Shown here: positions 6,452-15,377 of the stretch, piece by piece | Layout of the letters: every line of letters starts with the position of its first letter | Numbering within the stretch: the stretch's first letter is position 1 | Source of the DNA: Ghiorsea sp. | Lineage (GTDB): Bacteria; Pseudomonadota; Zetaproteobacteria; Mariprofundales; Mariprofundaceae | Length of the DNA: 37,589 bases | Assembly: GCA_030949605.1 (NCBI GenBank) | Contig: JAUZSH010000042.1 | Span: 1 to 37,589 of the forward strand | Direction: 5' to 3' | The notes under the pieces: model-generated | The model's database searches: none | What the model was told of the DNA's origin: nothing | The model's input: the letters and a program-made list of their open reading frames with translations, nothing else | Position numbers and translations under genes: made by a program

Positions 6452-8254
6452 TTAGATATGAATCGCTTTACCATCTGAATCAAGTACCGATTCATGAATC
6501 ATTTCAGATAATGTTGGATGCGGGAACATATGATGCGCCAACTCTGCTTCAGTGGTTTCCAATGTGCGTGCAAGTTGCAAAGATACAATCAACTCAGTGG
6601 CTTCAGCACCCACGATATGTGCGCCCAATAACTCACCTGTTTCTGCATCAAATATGGTTTTGACCATGCCTTCAGTCTCTGCCAAGCCCATAGCTTTACC
6701 ATTGGTGGCATAAGACATTCGCCCAACTTTAATATCAAGCCCTTCTTCTTTGCATTGTTTTTCAGTTTTGCCACATGAGCCAACTTGCGGTTGGCAGTAT
6801 GTACAACCCGGGACATTACCATAATCCACAACATGCGGTGTGCCGCCGTTGATGGCTTCAACGCATACAATGCCTTCATGGCTTGCCACATGCGCCAAAG
6901 CAGGTGCGCCAATCACATCACCAATGGCATAAATGCCTTGATGGTCGGTGCGGTAATAATCGTCCACTTCAATTTGTTGACGTTCCACTTTCATGGATGT
7001 GTTTTCCGCACCAATGCTATCGGTATTTCCGACAACGCCCACGGCAACCAAACACAGATCACCTTCGATGGTTTGTGATTTATCTTTCACGGTGTATTCA
7101 ACCACGGCTTTTCCATCGACATTTTTTGCAGATGAAACCATGGCATTGGTGATGATTTTAATTTTGTTCTTCTTAAATGAGCGCGCTACAACTTTTGAAA
7201 TTTCTTCATCTTCCAAGGGTAAGACTTGTGGTGCTGCTTCGATGACTGTGACTTCCGAACCCATAGCTTTGTAGAAATACGCGAATTCCATGCCAATCGC
7301 GCCCGAACCAATCACCACCAAATGTTTGGGTAATTTGGTTGGTGCTAAAGCTTGTTTGTAGGTGATGATGACTTCGTTATCTACATCCATACCTGGGAAT
7401 GCACGCGCTCTTGCGCCCGTTGCCACAATCACATGTTTGGCAGTCACTTGGGTTTTCTCACCCTTATTTTCCACCATGAGTTTGTTATCTGCTTCAAATG
7501 TGGCGTAACCTTCAATATGAGTCACTTTGTTTTTCTTGAATAAGAAACCAATGCCACCATTTAATTTCGCAGAAATTTTGCGTGAACGTGCCACGGCTTT
7601 GACCAAGTCAGGTTTAGCTTCACTGATACCCAAGCCAAGCTCATCACCACTGTGTTGAATGACATTGATAATTTCCGCCGTTCTGAGCAACGCTTTGGTC
7701 GGGATACAACCCCAATTCAAACAAATGCCACCCAAATGCGTGGATTCAATACACGCTACCTTCAATCCCAGTTGTGCCGCACGAATCGCTGCCACATAAC
7801 CACCAGGGCCTGAACCAATCACGACCACATCATATTCACCATCAGGGTTGTACACACCTGCTGGTTTAAGGTTCAATTCATGCGCTTCATCTGATGATGG
7901 AGCAGCAGCCAAAGTGTCCACGACTTCTTGTGCGCTCACTGTTTCCACTTCTGCCGTTGCCACAACAGGTGCGCCAGCCAAGTTTTCAGGTTCATAGTCT
8001 GCGGGGACTTCTTCATCCTCTTCAGCAATCACCGCAATCGGAGTACCTACAAGCACCAAATCACCTTCTTGAGCAATAATTTTGTGCATGATGCCTTCAT
8101 CAATGACTTCCACTTCCATGGTCGCCTTGTCGGTTTCCACTTCAAGCATCACTTCACCTGATTCAAGTGTATCGCCTTCTTTTTTCAACCAGCGGGCAAT
8201 TTTGCCTTCGGTCATGGTTGGTGATAACTGGGTCATAAATACATCAATTGGCAT
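6452..8254 (-). CDS. lpd: Dihydrolipoyl dehydrogenase (E3) with N-terminal lipoyl domain
   Basis: E3 reoxidises dihydrolipoamide of the pyruvate dehydrogenase complex, passing electrons through FAD to NAD+. The 600-residue protein begins with a complete lipoyl domain (about 1-80, lipoylated Lys43 in ETDKA) and an acidic Ala/Pro/Glu linker. It continues with the flavoprotein disulfide reductase: FAD site GSGPGGY (148-154), redox disulfide Cys178-Cys183 (GGICLNWGCIPTK), NAD site GSGAIGMEFA, FAD motif YAIGDV and the C-terminal active-site HMFPHPTLSE. A Cys-rich insert (CTYCQPQVGSCG) lies before the dimerisation domain. It is longer than the usual ~470 residues because of the lipoyl arm, and is the last gene of the pdh cluster. 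Confidence 0.95.
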   Translation of the reverse strand: MPIDVFMTQLSPTMTEGKIARWLKKEGDTLESGEVMLEVETDKATMEVEVIDEGIMHKIIAQEGDLVLVGTPIAVIAEEDEEVPADYEPENLAGAPVVATAEVETVSAQEVVDTLAAAPSSDEAHELNLKPAGVYNPDGEYDVVVIGSGPGGYVAAIRAAQLGLKVACIESTHLGGICLNWGCIPTKALLRTAEIINVIQHSGDELGLGISEAKPDLVKAVARSRKISAKLNGGIGFLFKKNKVTHIEGYATFEADNKLMVENKGEKTQVTAKHVIVATGARARAFPGMDVDNEVIITYKQALAPTKLPKHLVVIGSGAIGMEFAYFYKAMGSEVTVIEAAPQVLPLEDEEISKVVARSFKKNKIKIITNAMVSSAKNVDGKAVVEYTVKDKSQTIEGDLCLVAVGVVGNTDSIGAENTSMKVERQQIEVDDYYRTDHQGIYAIGDVIGAPALAHVASHEGIVCVEAINGGTPHVVDYGNVPGCTYCQPQVGSCGKTEKQCKEEGLDIKVGRMSYATNGKAMGLAETEGMVKTIFDAETGELLGAHIVGAEATELIVSLQLARTLETTEAELAHHMFPHPTLSEMIHESVLDSDGKAIHI

Positions 8255-8349
8255 GGTTTACCTCGTTTATAGGTTCAACACGAAGAACACGAAGGATACA
8301 AAGGATTTCCCTTGATAGCTTGGTGACTTGGTGGTGTTTCATTCAATAA

Positions 8350-9669
8350 TTAAATCAATACACTCGCAGGGCATTCGATATGTTTTTTCAATGCGTTCAA
8401 GTATTCAGCACCTACCGTGCCATCAACAACACGGTGGTCACATGAAAGGGTTAAAGTCATCATTTTCTTCACAACCACTTGACCGTTTTCAGCCACTGCA
8501 CGCTCTTCTGTGCCGCCGACTGCTAAAATCGCACCTTCAGGTGGATTGACAATAGCTTGGAACTGTTTGATGCCATACATACCCAAGTTTGAAATCGAGA
8601 ATGTGCCGCCTGTGTATTCTTCAGGTTTTAATTTTCCAGCGCGCGCTTTACCTGCGAGCTCTTTGATTTCATTGGAAATATCCACAATGCCTTTTTGTTC
8701 AGCAAAGCGAACGATTGGTGTAATCAAACCACCTTCAATGGCAACAGCAATGGAAATATGCGCATGTTTATGTTGATACGTGTGCGAGTCTGCCCAAGAT
8801 GCATTCGCCGCAGGCACGTCTACCAAAGCTTTGGAAACCGCTTTGACGATAAAGTCATTCACACTCAATTTGAATGCACCATCGGCAGATTCATTCAATT
8901 GGGCGCGCAAATCCATCAACCTATCCATTTCCACATCTAAGCTTAAATAGAAGTGTGGAACCTGTTGTTTGGATTCCGTCAAACGACGCGCAATGGCTTT
9001 ACGCATCATGCTATTTTCAATAGCTTCATATTCATCTGCATGATATGGCATTGGGCCAACAGGGGTTGGGCGAATTGTTGTTGGTGCAACAAAGGATGCA
9101 CCACCCAAATTAATGCCGCGTTTGGCTGCATTTTCAATATCTGCTTTAACAATACGACCCCTAGGCCCTGTGCCTGTAATCGCAGCCAAATTCACCCCTT
9201 TTTGTTTGGCTAATCGCCGAGCTAAAGGTGATGCTTTAATGCGCTTGTCATTGGCAGCGAGGTCTACGGCGGCTTGATCTACGGCAGGTGCTGGTGTTGC
9301 GGCAACTTCACTTGGTGCAGGCACAACACTCGGCGTTGGTTCAGCTTCAACAGCAGAAGGCGTGCCATGTGTTTCAACAATAGGTTCCTGCCCTGAGCCT
9401 TCAGGCTCATAATCAGCAGGGACTTCTTCGTCATCTTCAGCAATCACACCAATGGCTTCACCCACAGCAATAAGTGCACCCTCAGGCGCAATGATTTTGT
9501 GCAACACACCTTCATCAATCACTTCCACTTCCATGGTTGCTTTGTCGGTTTCTATTTCAAGCATCACTTCGCCAGACTCTAAAGTGTCGCCTTCTTTTTT
9601 TAGCCAACGCGCAATTTTACCTTCGGTCATCGTCGGTGATAATTGGGTCATAAAAATATCAATCGGCAT
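8350..9669 (-). CDS. pdhC: Pyruvate dehydrogenase E2, dihydrolipoyl acetyltransferase
   Basis: E2 forms the core of the complex and moves the acetyl group from lipoamide to CoA. The 439-residue protein has one lipoyl domain (about 1-80, Lys43), a Pro/Ala/Glu-rich hinge, a peripheral-subunit-binding domain (about 139-175, KASPLARRLAKQKG and GTGPRGRI) and the catalytic domain ending in the active-site HRVVDG (His412). A single lipoyl domain is typical of the alpha2beta2-type E1 complexes encoded here. Its lipoyl domain is almost identical to that of the neighbouring lpd product. It lies 84 nt after pdhB and 95 nt before lpd, on the same strand. Confidence 0.95.
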   Translation of the reverse strand: MPIDIFMTQLSPTMTEGKIARWLKKEGDTLESGEVMLEIETDKATMEVEVIDEGVLHKIIAPEGALIAVGEAIGVIAEDDEEVPADYEPEGSGQEPIVETHGTPSAVEAEPTPSVVPAPSEVAATPAPAVDQAAVDLAANDKRIKASPLARRLAKQKGVNLAAITGTGPRGRIVKADIENAAKRGINLGGASFVAPTTIRPTPVGPMPYHADEYEAIENSMMRKAIARRLTESKQQVPHFYLSLDVEMDRLMDLRAQLNESADGAFKLSVNDFIVKAVSKALVDVPAANASWADSHTYQHKHAHISIAVAIEGGLITPIVRFAEQKGIVDISNEIKELAGKARAGKLKPEEYTGGTFSISNLGMYGIKQFQAIVNPPEGAILAVGGTEERAVAENGQVVVKKMMTLTLSCDHRVVDGTVGAEYLNALKKHIECPASVLI

Positions 9670-9753
9670 GGTTTACCTCTTTAAGGGTTCACCATCAAGT
9701 GTACAAAGCAAAATCTTTGCACCTTGGTGGTTTAGAACATTCATCAATCTAAG

Positions 9754-10734
9754 TTAAGCTCTATTGCAGACAACACGTGCTGCTTCAACAATTTCAGCAA
9801 CGGACGGCAGTGCATGCTTTTCTAGGTTTGCAGCATATGGCATGGGCACATCTTTACCCGTAACACGGGCAACTGGCGCATCCAAATCATCAAAACCTTT
9901 TTCCATGATACGCGCTGAGATTTCAGCACCAATACCTGCAAAACGCCAGCCTTCTTCAATCACCACAGCACGGTTGGTTTTGGCAACCGATGCTAGAATT
10001 GTTGCTTCATCCAAGGGGCGAATGGTGCGAGGGTCAACCACCTCGGCATCAATGCCTTGTTTGGCTAATTCCTCAGCCGCAAGTAAGGCATAGCCTGTCA
10101 TACGTGAGTGGGCAATAAGGGTCACATCACTGCCAACACGTTTGATGTCGGCTTTGCCCAGCGGAATAATATACTCACCTTCGGGCACTTCGCCAATATC
10201 ACCGTAATTCATTTCATTCTCGATGAAAATAACAGTGTCATTATCACGAATCGATGCTGCCAACAAACCTTTGGCATCCGCAGGGTTGGATGGCATGACT
10301 ACTTTCAAACCTGGAATGTTGGCATACCAATTCTCAAAGGCTTGCGAGTGTTGCGAGCTTACGCGCGCTGCTGCACCACCTGCACCACGAAAGACCATAG
10401 GGCAATCGTATTGACCGCCAGTCATGTATTTCATTTTCGCCGCAGCATTGACAATTTGGTCAGCGGCAAGAATGGCAAAGTTCCAAGTCATAAACTCAAT
10501 CACAGGACGCAAGCCTGCCATCGCAGCACCTACACCAAGACCTGCAAAACCAAGCTCAGTAATCGGTGTGTCTATCACACGCCGAGGGCCAAATTTATCC
10601 AGCATACCTTGGGATACTTTATAAGCACCATTGTATTCAGCGACTTCTTCGCCCATTAAAAATACGCGCTCATCACGCTCCATTTCTTGGCACATTGCCT
10701 GATTTAATGCTTCACGATACGTAATCTTCGCCAT
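9754..10734 (-). CDS. pdhB: Pyruvate dehydrogenase E1 component, beta subunit
   Basis: The beta subunit pairs with PdhA in the thiamine-diphosphate-dependent E1 that decarboxylates pyruvate and acetylates E2. The 326-residue product has normal length and shows the family's N-terminal [35 protein letters not shown] and [17 protein letters not shown] segments, plus the C-terminal transketolase-like domain ([22 protein letters not shown]). Its ATG lies 2 nt past the pdhA stop codon, indicating tight translational coupling and equal expression. Confidence 0.96.
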   Translation of the reverse strand: MAKITYREALNQAMCQEMERDERVFLMGEEVAEYNGAYKVSQGMLDKFGPRRVIDTPITELGFAGLGVGAAMAGLRPVIEFMTWNFAILAADQIVNAAAKMKYMTGGQYDCPMVFRGAGGAAARVSSQHSQAFENWYANIPGLKVVMPSNPADAKGLLAASIRDNDTVIFIENEMNYGDIGEVPEGEYIIPLGKADIKRVGSDVTLIAHSRMTGYALLAAEELAKQGIDAEVVDPRTIRPLDEATILASVAKTNRAVVIEEGWRFAGIGAEISARIMEKGFDDLDAPVARVTGKDVPMPYAANLEKHALPSVAEIVEAARVVCNRA

Positions 10735-10736
10735 GA

Positions 10737-11792
10737 TTAGCCCACCTGCCTTGGATAAGGGTATGCATTGGGAATTTCATCAGTGACAATATCATCCCAC
10801 AATGCTGAAAGGTCTGGTTCTGGCTGCGCTTCTGCTGCTTTGGCCACTGCCACGACTTCTTTCTTAATATCTTTATCTTTTTGTTTGAAGTCTACTTCAG
10901 TTGACAAACCAGCTTCAATCATTTGTTTTTGTAAGCGTACGATAGGGTCACGACCTGAGCGCCATTCATCCACTTCGTCACGGGTACGGTATGTTGCAGG
11001 GTCAGACATCGAGTGTCCGCGATAACGGTAGGTCATCATTTCCACAATCATAGGGCCTTTGCCTGAACGTGCATGTTCAATGGCCTCGGACATTTTACGT
11101 TCCACTTCCAATACGTCCATACCATCGACTTGAATACCTGGTACTTTGAATGAAATGCCTCGTTTATAAAGGTGTGTTTCAGCCGATGCACGACTTAATG
11201 ACGTACCCATAGCGTATTGGTTGTTTTCAATCACAAATACCACTGGTAATTTCCAAAGTGCTGCCATATTAAATGACTCATATACAGCACCCTGATTTAC
11301 GCCACCATCACCCATAATCGTGATAGAAACACGTTTATCATCATTGTATTTACTGGCGAATGCGAACCCTGTACCAATCGGCACTTGCTCACCCACAATG
11401 CCATTACCACCAGCAAAGTTTTTCTCTTTATCAAACATATGCATGGAGCCACCTTTGCCGCCCACAATGCCACCAGCACGACCTAAAAGCTCCGCCATAA
11501 TCGCTGTTGGTTCGGACCCGCGCGCCAAAATATGACCGTGATCACGATAGCTGGTCATCATATAGTCGGTAGGCTCAGATGCTTCTTCCATACCGACACA
11601 TACGGCTTCTTGCCCATTGCACAAATGGCAAAATCCACCAATCTTCTTTAAGCCATACATTTGCCCTGCTTTTTCTTCAAAGCGGCGAATATAAAGCATC
11701 ATATCGTGCATAGCATGCAAACGCTCAGCGCTATAAAAGCGCCCTTCTTGCGTGATACCTGTCTGACTTTCTTTCTGATTTTTGGTTGTCAT
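10737..11792 (-). CDS. pdhA: Pyruvate dehydrogenase E1 component, alpha subunit
   Basis: The alpha subunit binds thiamine diphosphate and, with PdhB, catalyses oxidative decarboxylation of pyruvate. The 351-residue product has the ThDP motif beginning GDGGVNQG and ending in an Asn pair, the [11 protein letters not shown] segment near the N-terminus, and the loop [15 protein letters not shown] that contacts the cofactor. It is the first gene of pdhA-pdhB-pdhC-lpd. The start is the ATG at 11792, preceded on the minus strand by AAAGGA and GGGGA. The upstream region holds a short ORF with a strong ribosome site. Confidence 0.96.
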   Translation of the reverse strand: MTTKNQKESQTGITQEGRFYSAERLHAMHDMMLYIRRFEEKAGQMYGLKKIGGFCHLCNGQEAVCVGMEEASEPTDYMMTSYRDHGHILARGSEPTAIMAELLGRAGGIVGGKGGSMHMFDKEKNFAGGNGIVGEQVPIGTGFAFASKYNDDKRVSITIMGDGGVNQGAVYESFNMAALWKLPVVFVIENNQYAMGTSLSRASAETHLYKRGISFKVPGIQVDGMDVLEVERKMSEAIEHARSGKGPMIVEMMTYRYRGHSMSDPATYRTRDEVDEWRSGRDPIVRLQKQMIEAGLSTEVDFKQKDKDIKKEVVAVAKAAEAQPEPDLSALWDDIVTDEIPNAYPYPRQVG

Positions 11793-11887
11793 AACATCCC
11801 CAATCCTTTCAGTTGAAGGCGAACTATGCCCGACTCACATGTCTTCGCCAAGCCGCAATAACAACGAGCTTGTTAAGGAGACTTAAT

Positions 11888-11926
11888 CTACATGCCGACT
11901 TGGTCAGTATCTTTCCAGTTTTTCAT
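11888..11926 (-). CDS. Possible 12-residue leader peptide ORF upstream of pdhA
   Basis: On the minus strand, GGAGGGG (11934-11940) sits 7 nt before an ATG that opens a 13-codon ORF reading MKNWKDTDQVGM. It ends 95 nt before pdhA. The Shine-Dalgarno sequence is much better than that of murI. The ORF could be a leader peptide, a remnant, or chance. I see no attenuator-type terminator between it and pdhA. Confidence 0.25.
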   Translation of the reverse strand: MKNWKDTDQVGM

Positions 11927-11960
11927 CGTCTAACCCCTCCATAACCGTTACTCTTCGTCT

Positions 11961-12755
11961 GTGAATAATCGTATTGGTATTTTTGATTCAGGGCTTGGTG
12001 GGCTAACCATATTGACAGAGGTTCAAGCTTTGTTGCCGCAAGAAGATTTGGCTTATGTTGCGGACTCGGCGTTTGCGCCGTATGGTAATAAAGATAGGGC
12101 GACGGTATTGCAGCGTTCCCTTTATATTGCAAAAGAGCTTCAACATAGACATCATATGAAAGCTTTGGTGGTGGCATGTAATACGGCAACTGCTGCATCT
12201 ATTCATATATTAAGAGAGAGGTTAGATATACCTGTGATTGGTATGGAACCAGCGATTAAACCTGCAGTAAGGCAGTCGAAAAATGGGGTTGTTGGTATAT
12301 TAGCTACGGAGCATACGCTTAAAAGTGATAAGTTTTCTAACCTTTTGGATATACATCAGCATCAAGCTCGTATTTTAACGCAGCCTTGCGCTGGTTTGGT
12401 TGAAGCCGTTGAGCAGGGGGTATTTCATAGCGCTGAAACCCAAGCTTTGTTGGCATCGTATGTGTTACCTCTGGTTGACCAAGGTGTGGATACACTGGTA
12501 TTGGGCTGCACACATTACCCTTGGTTTGAACCGATGATTCGTGAGATGCTGGGCAACGATGTTTTAATTATAAGCACAGGTAAAGCAGTGGCAAAACAAG
12601 TGCAAAATAAAATTGTAAAGAGTGATCATATGCAGCAGGGCGACATTGACTTTTATACCACGGGTGATGCAGGTGAGGTTAGTGCGTTGGCTAGCCAGCT
12701 TTTGCAAAACAATGTTGTTTTTCAAACATTTTATCCGCAGCATAGCCGACCATGA
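11961..12755 (+). CDS. murI: Glutamate racemase MurI
   Basis: MurI interconverts L- and D-glutamate, supplying D-Glu for peptidoglycan. The 264-residue product has both catalytic cysteines, Cys73 (VVACNTATA) and Cys183 (LGCTHYPW), and the N-terminal GIFDSGLGGLT signature. The start is GTG with no clear ribosome site; CCCCTCC just upstream belongs to the opposite strand. The 3' end overlaps tmk by 4 nt, so the gene heads a murI-tmk-holB unit, transcribed divergently from the pdh operon across a 168-bp gap. Confidence 0.94.
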   Translation: MNNRIGIFDSGLGGLTILTEVQALLPQEDLAYVADSAFAPYGNKDRATVLQRSLYIAKELQHRHHMKALVVACNTATAASIHILRERLDIPVIGMEPAIKPAVRQSKNGVVGILATEHTLKSDKFSNLLDIHQHQARILTQPCAGLVEAVEQGVFHSAETQALLASYVLPLVDQGVDTLVLGCTHYPWFEPMIREMLGNDVLIISTGKAVAKQVQNKIVKSDHMQQGDIDFYTTGDAGEVSALASQLLQNNVVFQTFYPQHSRP

Positions 12756-13381
12756 ATAGAGGAAAGTTGATTACATTTGAAGGCGGTGATGGCAGTGGTA
12801 AAACCACGCAACTATCGCTGACGGTAGATGCGTTGAAAGCGCAGGGTAAGGATGTGTTACAAACCTTTGAGCCAGGCGATAGTCCATTGGGTAAAGAGCT
12901 ACGCCACTTGTTGTTGTCGGGTGAATACATTCCTGCGGCACAAACCGAATTATTATTGTTTCTTGCTGATAGAGCGCAGCATGTTCAAACGGTGATTCGA
13001 CCCGCTTTGGATGCAGGCAAGTGGGTGGTGTGTGACCGATACACAGACTCCACATTGGCATACCAGCTGGCAGGGCGAAAACTGGAAGATAACCAACAAT
13101 TAAGAGATATGTTGAAATGGGCAGAATGTGGCGTATCACCTGATATGACGATTTGGTTAGATTTATCGGTGCAAGATGCAGCGCTTCGCATGGCTTCACG
13201 GCAAACTGGTGGTGAAGTAGCCAACCGATTGGACAATGAAAAAACAGCTTTTCATCAGTCTGTATACCAAGCTTTTGATAACATCCAGCGTGAAAATACA
13301 GAGCGGGTGAAGCGAATCAATGCCAAGCAGGGTATTCAAGCGGTACAAATAGATATTCAAGCGCTGCTGCAAAATTTATGA
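12752..13381 (+). CDS. tmk: Thymidylate kinase
   Basis: Tmk phosphorylates dTMP to dTDP for DNA synthesis. The 209-residue product has the P-loop FEGGDGSGKTT at residues 8-18, a substrate motif beginning EPGDSPLGK, and DRYTDSTLAYQ, the DR(Y/F) segment that binds the nucleotide. It overlaps both neighbours by an ATGA-type junction (murI upstream, holB downstream), which points to coupled translation. The tmk-holB pairing is common across proteobacteria. Confidence 0.95.
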   Translation: MNRGKLITFEGGDGSGKTTQLSLTVDALKAQGKDVLQTFEPGDSPLGKELRHLLLSGEYIPAAQTELLLFLADRAQHVQTVIRPALDAGKWVVCDRYTDSTLAYQLAGRKLEDNQQLRDMLKWAECGVSPDMTIWLDLSVQDAALRMASRQTGGEVANRLDNEKTAFHQSVYQAFDNIQRENTERVKRINAKQGIQAVQIDIQALLQNL

Positions 13382-14328
13382 ATAAAGTTTTAGGGCATGA
13401 TGAAGTGCGTACTGCATTTGGCGAAGCCATGCATCACAAGCGGCTGCATCATGCATGGCTGCTTTATGGGGTGAAAGGTATTGGCAAAGCAGCTTTAGCG
13501 GAGCAGTTAACGGCACTGTATTTGTGTGAAAGCCCAAGCCTTCAAGATTTCCAAGCCTGTGGGCAATGTCATCCGTGCGCCATGTTACATGCGGGTTCGC
13601 ATCCTGATGTTTCGAAAGTTGAACTTCTTTATAATAAGAAAAAGAAGAAAATGAATAGGGATATTAATATCGAACAAACACGAGAGGCATTGGGTTTCTT
13701 AGCCTTGAGTGGCTTGAAAAGCACGCGCCGTGTATTGATGATTGATGATGCCAACTTGATGAACAATCAGGCTGCCAATGCCTTACTTAAAGGTTTGGAA
13801 GAGCCGACGGAAGGTAGTTTGTTGTTGATTGTCTGTCATGATTTGATGCGCTTGCCAGCAACAATTCGTTCGCGGTGTATGTTGCAAGTTTGCAGCCCTC
13901 TCAATGAAGACAATATGCAACATGTGTTACATTCTCAAAACTTGGATGAAAGATTGATGCAGCTTGCGATGTCGCTGGGGCAGGGGAGTCCTGGGCGCGT
14001 GGCAGCATTACTAAACAAACAACATGCACAAGCTTTGCTGGAATGGCAGGACTTGCTCATTGATTTGGAACACTCAGATATTGGGTTGGTGCAAAAGTGG
14101 CTGGATAAACATGTGAAAGATATTCCGCATGATTTGATTGCCAATATGGTGTTAAATGCGACGCATGATGTGATGTTGAATGCACAAGCTTGGCAAACAT
14201 CCAGTCAAATATATTCCGCATTACTTGCAGTAGGCTCTTGGCCAAAAGAGGTGGTTCGTGCATACTTTGCGCCCTGCGCCTGCCCTGATGTCATCCATTT
14301 TACAATTACGAAGTGCCTTGAAAAATAA
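13378..14328 (+). CDS. holB: DNA polymerase III subunit delta'
   Basis: Delta' is the stator of the clamp loader that places the beta sliding clamp on DNA. The 316-residue product has the AAA+ fold with a degenerate P-loop (YGVKGIGKAALAEQL), a zinc-binding cluster (CGQCHPCAMLHAGSHPD), a motif resembling the family's sensor region (LKGLEEPTEGSLLLI) and SRCMLQVCSPL. Length is normal for the family. It is the last gene of the murI-tmk-holB unit. The intergenic DNA that follows holds the rpmE promoter. Confidence 0.92.
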   Translation: MNKVLGHDEVRTAFGEAMHHKRLHHAWLLYGVKGIGKAALAEQLTALYLCESPSLQDFQACGQCHPCAMLHAGSHPDVSKVELLYNKKKKKMNRDINIEQTREALGFLALSGLKSTRRVLMIDDANLMNNQAANALLKGLEEPTEGSLLLIVCHDLMRLPATIRSRCMLQVCSPLNEDNMQHVLHSQNLDERLMQLAMSLGQGSPGRVAALLNKQHAQALLEWQDLLIDLEHSDIGLVQKWLDKHVKDIPHDLIANMVLNATHDVMLNAQAWQTSSQIYSALLAVGSWPKEVVRAYFAPCACPDVIHFTITKCLEK

Positions 14329-14356
14329 GGGTTTAAACCAAGAATAAAAATTTTAC

Positions 14357-14385
14357 TTGAATTTTACTTGCTTGGACGCTATAAA
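14357..14385 (+). promoter_or_regulatory. Sigma70-type promoter of rpmE-rplU-rpmA
   Basis: TTGAAT (14357-14362) and TATAAA (14380-14385) are separated by exactly 17 bases. They lie 54 nt upstream of the rpmE start, in the gap after holB. Confidence 0.6.
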
Positions 14386-14439
14386 TCGCCGCCCTTTGTA
14401 AGGGTTGGCTTTGAAAAAGGTCATTTATAGGAGTTTAAA

Positions 14440-14655
14440 GTGAAAGCAGAAATTCACCCAGAATATCATGTTTCTAAAGTGACTTGTTCATGTGGCAACG
14501 CTTTTGAAACCCGCTCTACCAAGGGCGATTTGCAAGTGGAAATTTGCTCCGCATGTCATCCATTCTACACTGGTAAGCAGAAAATTGTAGATACGGAAGG
14601 TCGCGTTGAGCGCTTCTACAAAAAATACGGTAAGAAGCCTGCGAAAGCTGCTTAA
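14440..14655 (+). CDS. rpmE: 50S ribosomal protein L31
   Basis: L31 lies at the central protuberance and helps bridge the ribosomal subunits. The 71-residue product is the zinc-binding (C+) type, with cysteines in CSCG and CSACH and the expected [15 protein letters not shown] and [14 protein letters not shown] blocks. It uses a GTG start preceded by TAGGAG. It leads a three-gene ribosomal cluster with rplU and rpmA. The C-terminal Lys/Ala tail is normal. Confidence 0.95.
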   Translation: MKAEIHPEYHVSKVTCSCGNAFETRSTKGDLQVEICSACHPFYTGKQKIVDTEGRVERFYKKYGKKPAKAA

Positions 14656-14679
14656 CCCTGAAGCTGGAGAGCCAGAAAT

Positions 14680-14985
14680 ATGTATGCTGTAATTAAAACA
14701 GGCGGTAAACAATACCGCGTTGCTGAAGGTGATGTTGTTCGCATTGAAAAATTGAACGCAGACATTGGAAGCGAAGTAACATTTGATGAAGTTTTGATGA
14801 TTGGCGAAGGTGCCGATATTAAAGCAGGGAAAGATACTGCGGAAACGACTGTGACAGGTGTGATTACTGAAGCAGGTCGTGGACAAAAAGTAGTCATTTT
14901 CAAAAGGCGTCGCCGTAAAAACTACCGTTTGACCAAAGGTCATAGGCAGTCTTTTACTGCAGTTCGTATTGCGAAGATTGGTTAA
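14680..14985 (+). CDS. rplU: 50S ribosomal protein L21
   Basis: L21 binds 23S rRNA and usually partners L20 and L27 in gene order or assembly. The 101-residue product starts MYAVIKTGGKQYRV, the family signature, and contains FKRRRRKNYRLTKGHRQ, the basic rRNA-binding C-terminal region. The ribosome site CTGGAGA precedes the ATG. Only 11 nt separate its stop codon from rpmA, the usual rplU-rpmA arrangement. Confidence 0.97.
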   Translation: MYAVIKTGGKQYRVAEGDVVRIEKLNADIGSEVTFDEVLMIGEGADIKAGKDTAETTVTGVITEAGRGQKVVIFKRRRRKNYRLTKGHRQSFTAVRIAKIG

Positions 14986-14996
14986 GGAGATAACTC

Positions 14997-15245
14997 ATGG
15001 CACATAAGAAAGCAGGCGGCTCCACGAATAACGGACGTGACTCCAACTCCAAGCGCCTTGGCGTGAAGAAATATGGCGGCGAAGTTGTTGTTGCAGGTAA
15101 TATCATTGTTCGTCAACGCGGTAAAAAAATTCGTCCAGGTGACAATGTCGGTCTTGGTAAAGATTTTACATTATTCGCACTGACAGACGGTAACATTGAA
15201 TACTTTAAACGCGCAGGTCGTACTACGGTTCGTGTTGTTAGCTAA
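14997..15245 (+). CDS. rpmA: 50S ribosomal protein L27
   Basis: L27 extends its N-terminus towards the peptidyl transferase centre and stabilises tRNA there. The 82-residue product starts [20 protein letters not shown] with no N-terminal extension, the normal proteobacterial form. AAGGAGA precedes the ATG. It is the last gene of the cluster, and a strong terminator follows 33 nt later. Confidence 0.97.
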   Translation: MAHKKAGGSTNNGRDSNSKRLGVKKYGGEVVVAGNIIVRQRGKKIRPGDNVGLGKDFTLFALTDGNIEYFKRAGRTTVRVVS

Positions 15246-15278
15246 TCAGTTTTTATAACTGGCTAAAATTCATTCAAG

Positions 15279-15310
15279 AAAAAGGGGGTGCTTATGCGCC
15301 CCCTTTTTTT
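15279..15310 (+). terminator. Rho-independent terminator after rpmA
   Basis: A strong hairpin (AAAAAGGGGGTGC pairing with GCGCCCCCTTTTT around a TTAT loop) is followed by a T-run. It closes the rpmE-rplU-rpmA unit. Confidence 0.9.
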
Positions 15311-15377
15311 GTTTTAAAATCTTTGTAATATATCCCATTGGATTGGGTTATAATGAAGTAAGGCGGGAACTTTTAAT

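Noticed and set aside
6376-6663. 95-codon plus-strand ORF starting after the 168-bp element
   Set aside because: It is antisense to the end of lpd and lacks family features; lpd is unmistakable on the other strand.
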